Origin: Peteryoungia wuzhouensis
Lineage (GTDB): Bacteria; Pseudomonadota; Alphaproteobacteria; Rhizobiales; Rhizobiaceae
Direction of reading: 5' to 3'
Length of the DNA: 64,000 bases
Assembly (NCBI RefSeq): GCF_003205195.1
Contig: NZ_QJRY01000002.1
Span: forward strand, 558,001 to 622,000
A program made the translations under genes and the position numbers. The notes beneath the pieces were generated by a model that was not told the origin of the DNA, made no database searches, and saw only the letters and a list, made by a program, of their open reading frames with translations. This document shows positions 28,573-38,126 of the stretch, piece by piece. Position 1 is the stretch's first letter, and every line of letters starts with the position of its first letter.

Positions 28573-29733
28573 ATGATGTCCGCACTGAAGCAGGAAAGGC
28601 TCCTGCTCATCCCCATCCTGCTGGGGATCGCCGCATGGTTTGGCGAGCATGCGTTGCTCGAACATGGCCAGGTCGCCTCGCTGGTCGGTGCCGTCATCCT
28701 GATCGCCGCGATCGTCATCGGCTCCATGCGTGTTGCCCACCATGCAGAGATCCTCGCCCACAAGGTCGGCGATCCCTATGGAACGATGATCCTCACCCTG
28801 TCCGCAGTCGCGGTGGAAGTCATCATCCTCGCGATCATGATGAACAAGGGGGCCTCCCCGACGCTGGTGCGCGACACCATCTATTCCGCCGTCATGCTGG
28901 ACATCAACGGCATCCTCGGCCTCGCTGCCCTCATCGGCGGCCTGAAGCACGGCGAACAGCCGTATAATGACGACAGCGGCAAGACCTATGGCGTGATGAT
29001 CCTGACCGCCATGGGCATTTCCATGGTCGTGCCGGAATTCATCCCCACCGACCGCTGGCAGTATTATTCCGTGTTCACCATCTTCGCGATGCTGGCGCTC
29101 TACGGACTCTTCCTGCGCATGCAGGTCGGCACCCACAGCTATTTCTTCTCCTACAGCTACCCGAGTCGCGCTGCGGCCCCGCCGGCAGCCCCAAAGCCAA
29201 GGCCGGCTTCCGGCGGAAAGAGCAGACGCGGCGGCGTCGCTCCGGCTTCGGCGAAAGACAAGACGGAAGCCCCGCCCACGTCGGCGGTCTGGTCGATCGG
29301 TGTCATCCTGTTCGGCGTCGTGCTGATCGGCATTCTGGCCGAGGTGATGGCAGTGCTGATGGATGCCGGGCTTGAGGGTACCGGCGCCCCGGTCGCCCTC
29401 ACGGCCATCCTGGTTGCCGCCATCTCGGCAGCCCCGGAAATCCTGACAGCACTGCGCGCGGCCCTGCGCAACCGCATGCAGGCGACGATCAACATCGCCA
29501 TGGGGGCATCGCTCTCCACGGTCATCCTGACGGTACCCGTCATGGAGGGGATCGCCCTTTACACGGGCCAGCCCTTCGTCATGGCCATGACGCCCGTCCA
29601 GACCACCATGGTTGCCATCACGCTCATCGCGGCCGCCATCAATCTGAACGACGGCGAGACCAATGCCATCGAGGGCATGACCCATTTCGTCCTCTTCGCC
29701 ACCTTCATCATGCTCGCCTTCCTGGGCCTCTGA
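28573..29733 (+). CDS. chaA: Calcium/sodium:proton antiporter (ChaA, y4hA-like)
   Basis: A 386-residue inner-membrane antiporter of the CaCA superfamily, with about 11 helices and two inverted alpha-repeats (SAVAVEVIILAIM and ISAAPEILTALRAA), whose Glu residues bind the cation. A Pro/Ala/Lys-rich cytoplasmic loop (about 196-240) separates the halves. It exchanges Ca2+, Na+ or K+ for H+ and helps at alkaline pH or high salt. It resembles the rhizobial ionic transporter y4hA. ATG 28573 is followed by a second ATG; a GAAGGAG site lies about 11 bases upstream. Confidence 0.88.
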   Translation: MMSALKQERLLLIPILLGIAAWFGEHALLEHGQVASLVGAVILIAAIVIGSMRVAHHAEILAHKVGDPYGTMILTLSAVAVEVIILAIMMNKGASPTLVRDTIYSAVMLDINGILGLAALIGGLKHGEQPYNDDSGKTYGVMILTAMGISMVVPEFIPTDRWQYYSVFTIFAMLALYGLFLRMQVGTHSYFFSYSYPSRAAAPPAAPKPRPASGGKSRRGGVAPASAKDKTEAPPTSAVWSIGVILFGVVLIGILAEVMAVLMDAGLEGTGAPVALTAILVAAISAAPEILTALRAALRNRMQATINIAMGASLSTVILTVPVMEGIALYTGQPFVMAMTPVQTTMVAITLIAAAINLNDGETNAIEGMTHFVLFATFIMLAFLGL

Positions 29734-29783
29734 TTCGCCGCGTGCACTGCACACTTCCTTCACGTCCAGGTGACCTTGAAGCG

Positions 29784-29808
29784 GGAACTTTTGTGGAAAG
29801 TTCCCGTT
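29784..29808 (+). promoter_or_regulatory. Candidate EcfG (general stress) promoter before opgC
   Basis: GGAAC (29784-29788), 16 bases and CGTT (29805-29808) match the alphaproteobacterial EcfG consensus GGAAC-N16/17-CGTT. The site lies about 106 bases upstream of opgC. The same bases form a perfect inverted repeat, CGGGAACTTT (29782-29791) with AAAGTTCCCG (29797-29806), so a hairpin at the end of chaA is an alternative reading. A further stem, GCCCCCGG/CCGGGGGC (29874-29896), lies just before the opgC start. Confidence 0.45.
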
Positions 29809-29913
29809 CATCCCGTACGGATCGGCCCCTTCGGCCCTTCCGCCGCATTGTCAACACGATGCGGTTGAAGATCGCCCCCGGTCGGGTTCCGGGGGCTAAC
29901 GCGGGAGTCGAAC

Positions 29914-31119
29914 GTGAAAAGATTGGACGTCATCGATGGCATGCGAGGCTACTTCCTCGTCTTCATGCTGATCAATCACATGGTGTTCGCTGGCGGCCTC
30001 TGGCTCGTCGAGATCAACCATCGAAACCTTGCCTTCGTTGAAGATGCCCAAGGCTTTGTCTTCCTGTCAGGCCTGCTGACCGGCATGGTCTACGCGCGCA
30101 AGATGATGAAGGACGGCTATCATGTCGGCCGAGACCGCATCTGGTCGCGAGCCCTGGAACTCTATCGTTATGCGATGGGCGTGGTTCTCGTCATCCTCGT
30201 CCTTCAACTCGTGCTACCCGGCGCGACCCAGGCCTGGCAGAACTGGCTCGGCACCGTCAGCCTGAAGGATCCGGCCTCGCTGGCACCGGTTGCGACATTC
30301 CTGGTGCAACCGACCTTCATGGACATCCTGCCGCAATACATCGCCTATATGGTTTTTGCGCCCATCGTCATCTGGTTCTGCCTGCGTGGCCAGTGGCTGG
30401 GCGTCGCCATCGCCTCGCTGCTCGTGTGGCTCGCCGCCCAACTCGGCCTCCACCGCATGATCACCTATCCGCTGAACGGCTGGCTTGCCGGCGCGCCCGA
30501 CAAGGAAGGGCTGCGCGTGAGCTTCAACCTGATGGGCTGGCAGATCGTCTTCTTCGCCGGCATCATCGCGGGCACTCTCACCTCGATGGGCAAGATCGAG
30601 TGGCAGAAGGTCTTCGACCCCAAGCGCACCACACTTGCCTGGACGGCCCTCGCCATCACCATCTTCTTCCTGCCGCTGCGCATCACCACCGCCCACGGCT
30701 TGATGCCGGGCTTCGTTTTGGAGAAATTCGGCCTGATGGAAGTGCGCGCCGATTTTGGCCCGGTTTATCTGATCAACTTCGCAGCCGTTGCCTATGGCAT
30801 CGCCTGGATCCTGATCGCCGGCCCGCGCCATCGCAGCCCGATCATCCAGAAGCTCGCATCCGGCCTCACCAGCCTGTTCACGCTGAACTTTCTCCAGCTG
30901 CTCGGTCGCCACTCGCTGCAGATCTATGTCTGGCACGTGCTGATCGTCTACATGGTCTACTACATCGACGGCCGCACGCCGGAACTGTCGCAGCTGACCA
31001 AGACCGCGATCACCCTTGCCGCACTCGGCGTGCTTGCCCTGCCCGCGCTGTGGAGGGATCGCGAGCGGCTCTTTGCCAATTCGCCAATTCTGGGCCCTTG
31101 GGTCAAGACAGCGGCTTGA
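29914..31119 (+). CDS. opgC: OpgC membrane acyltransferase
   Basis: A 401-residue polytopic membrane protein with about ten helices and the OpgC domain (acyltransferase-3-like). The N-terminus RLDVIDGMRGYFLVFMLINH carries the conserved D-x-x-R-G segment and the His of the catalytic helix. OpgC transfers succinyl groups to osmoregulated periplasmic glucans (cyclic beta-1,2-glucans in rhizobia), making them anionic. The start is GTG with a CGGGAG site. A possible EcfG promoter upstream would link its expression to general stress. It stands alone, away from the ndvB/chvB glucan genes. Confidence 0.88.
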   Translation: MKRLDVIDGMRGYFLVFMLINHMVFAGGLWLVEINHRNLAFVEDAQGFVFLSGLLTGMVYARKMMKDGYHVGRDRIWSRALELYRYAMGVVLVILVLQLVLPGATQAWQNWLGTVSLKDPASLAPVATFLVQPTFMDILPQYIAYMVFAPIVIWFCLRGQWLGVAIASLLVWLAAQLGLHRMITYPLNGWLAGAPDKEGLRVSFNLMGWQIVFFAGIIAGTLTSMGKIEWQKVFDPKRTTLAWTALAITIFFLPLRITTAHGLMPGFVLEKFGLMEVRADFGPVYLINFAAVAYGIAWILIAGPRHRSPIIQKLASGLTSLFTLNFLQLLGRHSLQIYVWHVLIVYMVYYIDGRTPELSQLTKTAITLAALGVLALPALWRDRERLFANSPILGPWVKTAA

Positions 31120-31136
31120 TGGCTTGAGAGACAAAG

Positions 31137-31163
31137 GGCGGGACCGGGAGGCCCCGCCTTTTT
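31137..31163 (+). terminator. Intrinsic terminator after opgC
   Basis: GGCGGG (31137-31142) and CCCGCC (31153-31158) form a six-base-pair GC stem with a ten-base loop, followed by TTTTT (31159-31163). It lies 17 bases after the opgC stop. Confidence 0.75.
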
Positions 31164-31294
31164 CCTGTCTATACAGGCCAGCGCTGATCACTCGGCGATG
31201 AACCAAACTTGATGAGCCTCCATCTTCCGATCGGGAGCATGAGCCCCACATCAGCGTTCACACCCGGACCGTTCACGAAGACCAGGAGATAGAC

Positions 31295-32521
31295 ATGCCC
31301 CGCCTGCCCCTCATCCTTGCCGGAACCATCCTCTCCGCCAGCGTTCTCTCCCTACCCGCACTTGCCCAGCAAGCCGGCGCACCGGCCGAGACCCAGGCGC
31401 CCAATGCGCCGCAGCAGCAGCCGGCGTTTGACGGCCAGGCACGCGCGCCGCAGCCGCCAGAGGTGGCCAAGATCAAGACCGAGGTCGTCTCCGAAGGCCT
31501 GCCGCATCTCTGGGCGATGGAATTTCTGCCCGACGGCCGCATGCTGGTGACCGCAAAAGCGGGCGCCATGCACATCATCGGCACCGACGGCAAGGCCGGT
31601 CCCGAAATCGCCGGTGTGCCGGAAGTGATGGCGAATGGCCAGGGTGGCCTGCTTGATGTGGCGCTTGCTCCGGACTACGAGACCTCGGGCAAGATCTTCT
31701 TCTCCTTCTCCGAACCGCGCAACGACGGCAACGGTACCTCGGTCGCCTCGGCCCGCCTCGTCCCCGACGATCAAGGCGGCGGCACACTCGAAGAGGTCGC
31801 CGTCATCTTCCGCCAGATGCCGAGCTACGACGGCAACAAGCATTTCGGCTCCCGTCTTGCCTTCGGTCCTCAAGGCGAACTCTATGTTACGGTCGGCGAA
31901 CGCTCCGATGCCGAGCCGCGCGTCCAGGCGCAGGACCTGACGAGTGGCCTTGGCAAGATCTTCCGCATCAAACAGACCGGCGAAGCCTTCGACGGCAATC
32001 CCTTTGCTGGGCAGGACAACGCTCAGCCGGAAATCTGGTCGCTCGGACACCGCAACCTGCAATCCGCGACGATAGACGGCCAAGGCCGCCTGTGGACCGT
32101 CGAGCATGGCCCAAAGGGCGGTGATGAGTTGAACCGACCCGAAGCCGGCAAGAACTATGGCTGGCCGGAAGTGACCTATGGTGTCGAATACAGCGGCAAG
32201 GCGGTCGGCGACGGCGTTACCCAGATGGCCGACACCGAACAGCCCGTCTACTACTGGGACCCCGTCATCGCCCCCTCGGGCATGGCCTATTACGATGCCG
32301 ATGCCATCCCCGAATGGAAGGGCGCCTTCCTCGTCGGCGGCCTCGTCAGCCAGGGCGTCGTCGTCCTGCATATGGAAAACGACCGGGTGAAACACGAGGA
32401 ACGCGTCCCCCTCGACGCCCGCATCCGTGACGTGAAGGTCGGCCCGGATGGGGCCGTCTACGCCGTCACCGAACAGCGCGGCGGCGGCAATTCGACGATC
32501 GTCAAGCTGACCAAGGCTTGA
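31295..32521 (+). CDS. PQQ-dependent sugar dehydrogenase (Asd/YliI-like)
   Basis: A 408-residue periplasmic protein. A Sec signal peptide (MPRLPLILAGTILSASV...ALAQQ) is followed by a six-bladed beta-propeller of the soluble glucose/aldose dehydrogenase family. Motifs include LPHLWAMEFLPDGRMLV, a GQGGLLDVALAPDY calcium/PQQ region, and HRNLQSATIDGQGRLWTVEHGPKGGDE, which holds the PQQ- and calcium-binding residues. It oxidises aldoses to lactones, passing electrons to the respiratory chain. E. coli YliI is the closest known type. The AGGAGATAGAC site supports the start. PQQ biosynthesis genes are not in the window. Confidence 0.9.
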   Translation: MPRLPLILAGTILSASVLSLPALAQQAGAPAETQAPNAPQQQPAFDGQARAPQPPEVAKIKTEVVSEGLPHLWAMEFLPDGRMLVTAKAGAMHIIGTDGKAGPEIAGVPEVMANGQGGLLDVALAPDYETSGKIFFSFSEPRNDGNGTSVASARLVPDDQGGGTLEEVAVIFRQMPSYDGNKHFGSRLAFGPQGELYVTVGERSDAEPRVQAQDLTSGLGKIFRIKQTGEAFDGNPFAGQDNAQPEIWSLGHRNLQSATIDGQGRLWTVEHGPKGGDELNRPEAGKNYGWPEVTYGVEYSGKAVGDGVTQMADTEQPVYYWDPVIAPSGMAYYDADAIPEWKGAFLVGGLVSQGVVVLHMENDRVKHEERVPLDARIRDVKVGPDGAVYAVTEQRGGGNSTIVKLTKA

Positions 32522-32528
32522 ATTGGGC

Positions 32529-32936
32529 CTAGCCGCCTCTGGTCGCCAGATCAGGGGCGGAAGGCCAAGGGATGGTGACGAGAGCGCGATCCACCGTGAT
32601 CAGCTTCAGTCCTTCCACATGACATTGGGCGAGCAGCAGCCGGTCGAAGGGATCGCGGGTTGGAGGCTCAGGGTCGAGGGTGTGGAGCACGTGCGGAAGG
32701 GTCACGGGCAATATCGACAGACCAATTGCCTGAAGGGTCTGCGGAATAGTATCCAGGTCAGTAAGGGGAAACAGCTTTCCCAGCCGGGATTTTAACGCGA
32801 TCTCCCAGGCACTCGCGACACTGACATAACCGAAGAAGTTGGCGGCCTGCACTACGCGGGCAGGCCCGGGAAACCGTAGCGCCAGCTCATGTTGCAACAT
32901 CGAAACGATGATGTGGGTGTCCAGCAGGCAGCGCAT
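32529..32936 (-). CDS. PIN-domain toxin (VapC-like)
   Basis: A 135-residue PIN nuclease. The acidic residues of the active site are at LLDTH (Asp6), ASAWEIALK (Glu46), DPFDRLLLAQ (Asp94-Asp97) and ITVDRAL (Asp115), the pattern of the Sll0205-like PIN group. PIN toxins cut tRNA, rRNA or mRNA. The antitoxin gene lies immediately upstream with two bases between stop and start, so they are co-translated. It converges on the PQQ dehydrogenase gene after seven bases. Confidence 0.88.
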   Translation of the reverse strand: MRCLLDTHIIVSMLQHELALRFPGPARVVQAANFFGYVSVASAWEIALKSRLGKLFPLTDLDTIPQTLQAIGLSILPVTLPHVLHTLDPEPPTRDPFDRLLLAQCHVEGLKLITVDRALVTIPWPSAPDLATRGG

Positions 32937-32938
32937 GG

Positions 32939-33226
32939 TTAAGGGAGCGGCCTAAGCAGAAAGTCTTCGGGCAAAGGATCATCAAAATCCTCGGCCACAT
33001 AGCCGAAAACCCTGCTAATTCCTTTGGAGCGCAGGTAGGCCTCCCCAGCCGCAAGATCCAGCCCGCCCTTTTTCGGCTTCTCCTCCGCCTCAACCGTAGC
33101 CGCATGCGGCACCAGATCCAGCACCGGCTTGCCGTCCCGCGTCACAGTCACGACTTCGCCCTGCTCGACCGCGTGGGCAAGCGTGTCCAGATCGCGAATG
33201 GCTTCCTGCAGACTGACGGTTTTCAT
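32939..33226 (-). CDS. Phd/YefM-type antitoxin
   Basis: A 95-residue antitoxin with an N-terminal Phd/YefM DNA-binding domain (VSLQEAIRDLDTLAHAVEQGE, then VVTVTRDGKPVLDLVP) and an acidic C-terminal tail (EDFDDPLPEDF) that would wrap the toxin. ATG 33226 is used; the frame to 33265 has no better site. It precedes and is coupled to the PIN toxin. Antitoxins of this type repress their own operon; no clear operator was picked out upstream. Confidence 0.85.
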   Translation of the reverse strand: MKTVSLQEAIRDLDTLAHAVEQGEVVTVTRDGKPVLDLVPHAATVEAEEKPKKGGLDLAAGEAYLRSKGISRVFGYVAEDFDDPLPEDFLLRPLP

Positions 33227-33279
33227 GCAACCGAGAATACCACAAGCATCCGGCCCCCTCAACAAAGCCGAAAATGCGA

Positions 33280-33305
33280 AAGGGCCCGCCTTTCGGCGAG
33301 CCCTT
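33280..33305 (-). terminator. Terminator for the aminotransferase gene
   Basis: AAGGGCCCGCC (33280-33290) pairs with GGCGAGCCCTT (33295-33305), one mismatch, TTTC loop. It lies just after the stop codon of the aspartate aminotransferase gene on the minus strand, followed on that strand by a weak T-rich region. It also ends the leader of the antitoxin side. Confidence 0.65.
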
Positions 33306-33329
33306 CCGAAAACCGAGGAACCTCGGCGC

Positions 33330-34580
<1,251 letters not shown>

Positions 34581-34776
34581 TCAGGTCCAAGCTCTATGGC
34601 GAAAGAGGCCCGGCCTTTCAAGCAGAAAGCACCGACAAGGTCAGAGAAATGCGTCACCGAGGCAATGCTTTGCGCCGAAGTCACAATGAGGCTCCGACAA
34701 GGCCACATTTCCGTCCTTCTGCTGACCACAAATAGCGGTTTCGTCAGGTATCCGGAAGCAGAAGCGAGGATCCGCC

Positions 34777-35190
34777 ATGTCCGTTTCAGACCTCGACCAG
34801 GAGAGGAGGCCCCGCCACCGCTGGACGTCGGGCATCCCGGCGGTCGCCATTGTCGTCGCCGTGACACTGGCCAGCCTCCAGGCGCCGAGTTTCGCCGCGC
34901 GAGCGGAACCCGCCATCACTGCCTCTCAGGGAAAAATGTCGCGCGGCGACCAGCCGGCCCTGCCGCCAAGCCGGGAGATCACCTCAAGCATCGGCGCCCT
35001 CGCCGCGCCGAAGACGCCCCCGCATCCGGTCCAGACGAGCACCCTCCCCCGCGATGAGCGGATCACGCTGATCAGCCTTCTGGCCCTCTGCTTCGGTGTG
35101 ATGGCTTTCGGTGGCTTCCGTCTGTGGCGCCGCAGCGTCGATGACCTGATGCGCTCGGAAGGCAGCCGGCGAGACGGGCACCAAGGATGA
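34777..35190 (+). CDS. Hypothetical membrane-anchored protein
   Basis: A 137-residue protein with two hydrophobic segments: about 20-40 (SGIPAVAIVVAVTLASLQAPSF, perhaps an uncleaved signal anchor) and about 98-115 (LISLLALCFGVMAFGGF). Between them is a Pro/Ser/Thr-rich periplasmic linker, and the C-terminus is a basic cytoplasmic tail (RLWRRSVDD...). No family recognised. The region from 34533 to 34776 is the aatA leader and promoter side, in which I see nothing else. It is followed after 95 bases by sqr. Confidence 0.6.
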   Translation: MSVSDLDQERRPRHRWTSGIPAVAIVVAVTLASLQAPSFAARAEPAITASQGKMSRGDQPALPPSREITSSIGALAAPKTPPHPVQTSTLPRDERITLISLLALCFGVMAFGGFRLWRRSVDDLMRSEGSRRDGHQG

Positions 35191-35224
35191 TCCTATGGCT
35201 CGGGCGCATCAGCATTTAGAATAA

Positions 35225-35252
35225 TTGATACCTATGTAGTTTCGTATATATT
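35225..35252 (+). promoter_or_regulatory. Promoter of the sulfide:quinone reductase gene
   Basis: TTGATA (35225-35230), a 16-base spacer and TATATT (35247-35252) form a good sigma-70 promoter, 33 bases before the start codon. AT-rich imperfect symmetry (GATAC...GTATA) across it could hold a repressor such as the BigR type used for sqr in Agrobacterium, but this is not established. Confidence 0.7.
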
Positions 35253-35284
35253 GTTCTCCTGAGCATTGCCGGGAGGAGAACGCT

Positions 35285-36571
35285 ATGCAGAAGATTGCGG
35301 TATTGGGTGCCGGCCTGGGTGGCACCATCATGGCCTACGAATTGCGCGATCGTCTCGGCAAGGAGGTCGAGATCCACCTGATCAACAAGGGATCGACCTA
35401 TTCCTTCGTCCCCTCCAATCCCTGGGTTGCGGTTGGTTGGCGCGGACGCGAAGAGATCGAGGTCGATCTGCGCCCGGCCTGTGCCAAGCGCAGCATCACC
35501 CTGCATCCGCAGGGCGCCCTGCGTCTTCAGCCAAGCGAGAACCGGATCGACATGGCGGACGGCACCTCGCTCGATTACGACTATCTCGTCATCGCGACGG
35601 GCCCGGAGCTGGCATTCGACGAGATCGAGGGCTTCGGCCCCGAGGCTCACACCCAATCGGTCTGCCACATCGAACACGCGCTTGCGGCAAAACAGGCCTT
35701 CGACAGGCTCGTCGCCAATCCCGGCCCCGTCGTCATCGGCGCCGTCCAGGGCGCCTCCTGTTTCGGCCCTGCCTATGAATTCGCGTTCATCCTCGACAAG
35801 GCCTTGCGCGATGCCAAGGTGCGCGACCGCGTGCCGATGACCTTCGTCACGTCGGAACCCTATATCGGCCATCTCGGGCTGGACGGGGTTGGCGACACCA
35901 AGGGGCTCTTGGAAAGCGCCCTCCGCTCCAAGCATATCAAATGGGTCACCAATGCCCGCGTGAAGAAGTTCGATGCGGACAAGGTGACCGCCGAGGAGAT
36001 GAACGACGACGGCACGGTCAAGACGACGCACGAAATCGCGAGTGCCTATACGATGATGCTGCCCGCTTTTCGCGGCGTCGCCGCCATCCGCGACATCGAA
36101 GGCCTGACCAATCCGCGCGGCTTCATCCTTGCCGACAGGCATCAGCAGAACCCGACCTTCCCCAACATCTTTTCGGTCGGCGTCTGCGTTGCCATCCCGC
36201 CGCTCGGCAAGACCGCCGTACCGGTCGGCGTGCCGAAGACCGGCTTCATGATCGAATCCATGGTGACGGCCACCGCCCACAATATCGCTGCCCTGATCAA
36301 TGGCGAGAAGCCGGATGCCCAGGGCACCTGGAACGCCGTCTGCCTCGCGGATTTAGGCGATGGAGGCATCGCCTTCGTCGCCCAGCCACAGCTGCCGCCG
36401 CGCAATGTCAACTGGTCCTCGCAGGGCAAGTGGGTGCATGCGGCAAAGATCGGCTTCGAGAAATACTTCCTCTACAAGGTCAAGCTCGGCAAATCGGAGC
36501 CCTTCTACGAAAAGCTGGCGCTCCAGGCGCTCGGCATCGACAAGCTGAAATCAGTCACCTTTGACACGTGA
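35285..36571 (+). CDS. sqr: Sulfide:quinone oxidoreductase
   Basis: A 428-residue membrane-associated flavoprotein. It has an N-terminal FAD-binding GAGLGGTIMAYELR, and the three catalytic cysteines of true SQR: Cys127 (QSVCHIEH), Cys159 (GASCFGPAYEF) and Cys353 (NAVCLADLGD), close to positions 128, 160 and 356 in Acidithiobacillus SQR. It oxidises sulfide to persulfide or polysulfide and reduces quinone, giving detoxification plus electrons. ATG 35285 has a GGGAGGAG site. No persulfide dioxygenase or rhodanese gene is adjacent. The promoter is strong and may be sulfide-inducible. Confidence 0.93.
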   Translation: MQKIAVLGAGLGGTIMAYELRDRLGKEVEIHLINKGSTYSFVPSNPWVAVGWRGREEIEVDLRPACAKRSITLHPQGALRLQPSENRIDMADGTSLDYDYLVIATGPELAFDEIEGFGPEAHTQSVCHIEHALAAKQAFDRLVANPGPVVIGAVQGASCFGPAYEFAFILDKALRDAKVRDRVPMTFVTSEPYIGHLGLDGVGDTKGLLESALRSKHIKWVTNARVKKFDADKVTAEEMNDDGTVKTTHEIASAYTMMLPAFRGVAAIRDIEGLTNPRGFILADRHQQNPTFPNIFSVGVCVAIPPLGKTAVPVGVPKTGFMIESMVTATAHNIAALINGEKPDAQGTWNAVCLADLGDGGIAFVAQPQLPPRNVNWSSQGKWVHAAKIGFEKYFLYKVKLGKSEPFYEKLALQALGIDKLKSVTFDT

Positions 36572-37239
36572 CGAACGGCGTGAGCACGCCAGCGAGCTGG
36601 CCAGGAGAGCGCTCAACGCTGCCTGCCGGCCGCGCGCGGCCGGTCTCTCGGCCCACCTGAGATGCAATTTTCATGTCACCGCTTGCGCGCGGATGGTTGC
36701 CGAAGGCGGAGATCTCCGCCCATCATCATCCATTTTCGGGCGGAACCCGCTGGAAACCTTAAGGCATGAGGCAGAAAGACGACGGCGTGCCTCGTGTCCG
36801 CACGCAAAATTTTCGACCGAAAAAATCCGTGATGGAGTGCATATTTTTCGCAATCTGCATCGCAGGCGATGCAAATTTTCACGTGAAGGCAAAATCCGCC
36901 CATCCGGCACGTGGGATTCACGCCAAGGACACTGAGAATGCGGGACTTTGCACACCGCGCCCGCTGAAACTTTTGCTTGCCAATTAACCACAAACCAAGC
37001 ACTCTTCCGCCGTTCGGGCAAATTTGCGAGCATGGGAAGACCTATAAACAGATGCGCGCCGGGGACGCTATAACAACCCCGGGCAGTTGATATCGGGATG
37101 CGAAGCAACATCTCGGTATTGTCTGCGGTAACAAGGCCCCTTTCCTCACATTTCGACAAATGCCTGTCGCGCACCCGCAAGCGGGTAAAATTGTAATGCT
37201 GCCCCGCCGAATACGGGCAGAGAGAAAAGGACCTGACGC
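36572..37239 (+). promoter_or_regulatory. Long AT-rich region and cold-shock gene leader
   Basis: This 668-base gap between sqr and the cold-shock gene holds no convincing gene; the open frames on the minus strand have poor composition. It is richer in A+T than the flanks, especially 36780-36910. A perfect inverted repeat TGCATCGC-AG-GCGATGCA lies at 36856-36873. CTATAA at 37063-37068 could be the -10 of the csp promoter, giving a leader of about 160 bases, as is usual for regulated cold-shock genes. The function of the first half is unknown. Confidence 0.4.
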
Positions 37240-37455
37240 ATGGCCGAGACTGGCACTGTAAAATTCTTCAACACCGACAAGGGCTTTGGCTTCATCAAGC
37301 CCGACAATGGCGGCGCGGACATCTTCGTCCACATTTCCGCTGTCCAGGCTTCGGGCCTTTCGGGTCTCACCGAGAACCAGAAGGTCAGCTTCGACACGGA
37401 ACCGGATCGCCGCGGCAAAGGCCCCAAGGCCGTAAACCTGCAGATCTCCGGCTGA
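37240..37455 (+). CDS. cspA: Cold-shock protein (CspA family)
   Basis: A 71-residue single-domain CSD protein. The RNA-binding motifs RNP1 (KGFGFI) and RNP2 (DIFVHIS) are intact on the OB fold, so it binds single-stranded nucleic acid and melts RNA structure. AAAAGGA lies about ten bases before the ATG. It has the long leader typical of cold-induced family members and a perfect terminator. Several csp genes are usual in rhizobia, so cold induction of this particular copy is not certain. Confidence 0.95.
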   Translation: MAETGTVKFFNTDKGFGFIKPDNGGADIFVHISAVQASGLSGLTENQKVSFDTEPDRRGKGPKAVNLQISG

Positions 37456-37489
37456 TTTCCGTCAGCCGGTATTGTCTTCAAAATTGCGG

Positions 37490-37513
37490 CCCGGCATCCA
37501 TGCCGGGTTTTTT
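37490..37513 (+). terminator. Intrinsic terminator after the cold-shock gene
   Basis: CCCGGCAT (37490-37497) and ATGCCGGG (37500-37507) form a perfect eight-base-pair stem with a two-base loop, followed by TTTTTT. It lies 35 bases after the stop codon. Confidence 0.9.
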
Positions 37514-37600
37514 CATTCAGACTGCGTTCAGCCAACGAGTCCTAATGTCCTCCCATAGCGTGTTGCTTCAGGCACCACGCAGTTGTTGAGGAACGAAGCC

Positions 37601-38065
37601 ATGATCAAATTCGCGCGCAATGCCCTTCTTGCGGCTGCAGTCACCCTGGTCCCGATGGCCGCTGCTTCGCAGGCTCAGGCCGATGACCGCTATTATCGTC
37701 ATCACCGCCATGACAATGGCGATGCCATCGCCCTTGGCGTGATCGGCCTTGCAACCGGTGTGATCGTCGGTTCTGCCCTGGCAAGCCCACCGCCCCAGCG
37801 CCGCGTCTATGTCGACCGTGGACCGGTGTCCGTCTATGACGACCAGGATTATTACGTCGACGATTATCCGCCGCCGCCGCGTCGCCAGGTCTATCGTCCG
37901 CGCCCGGTCTACCAGCAGCAGCGCCCGGTCTATCAGTCCTACAGCGTCGAACCCTGGACCGGCGCCTGGTACCAGTACTGCTCGCAGCGTTACCGCAGCT
38001 TCAATTCCCGCACCGGGACCTATATCGGCTACGACGGCCAGTCGCACTTCTGCACCGCAGGCTGA
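37601..38065 (+). CDS. BA14K-family secreted protein
   Basis: A 154-residue exported protein. A signal peptide (KFARNALLAAAVTLVPMAAASQAQA) is followed by a His/Tyr/Asp-rich stretch, a transmembrane-like helix (IALGVIGLATGVIVGSALA) and a Pro/Arg/Tyr-rich linker. The C-terminus has the BA14K motif (YCSQRYRSFNSRTGTYIGYDG and HFC), including two conserved Cys. BA14K of Brucella is immunoreactive and lectin-like, linked to LPS and surface integrity. ATG 37601 has a GAGGAA site. Confidence 0.82.
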   Translation: MIKFARNALLAAAVTLVPMAAASQAQADDRYYRHHRHDNGDAIALGVIGLATGVIVGSALASPPPQRRVYVDRGPVSVYDDQDYYVDDYPPPPRRQVYRPRPVYQQQRPVYQSYSVEPWTGAWYQYCSQRYRSFNSRTGTYIGYDGQSHFCTAG

Positions 38066-38084
38066 TACAAGTATATCGAAAGCG

Positions 38085-38106
38085 AAAAGCCCCTTGCGGG
38101 GCTTTT
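38085..38106 (+). terminator. Intrinsic terminator after the BA14K gene
   Basis: AAAAGCCCC (38085-38093), a TTGC loop and GGGGCTTTT (38098-38106) make a perfect nine-base-pair stem. It works in both directions and serves the convergent hydrolase gene at 38127. Confidence 0.85.
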
Positions 38107-38126
38107 CTGCGTTATTGGCAAGAGGA

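Noticed and set aside
36671..37180. Minus-strand open frames in the gap before cspA
   Set aside because: Composition is unlike protein-coding DNA in this genome, there is no good ribosome-binding site, and part of the frame lies in the presumed cspA leader.
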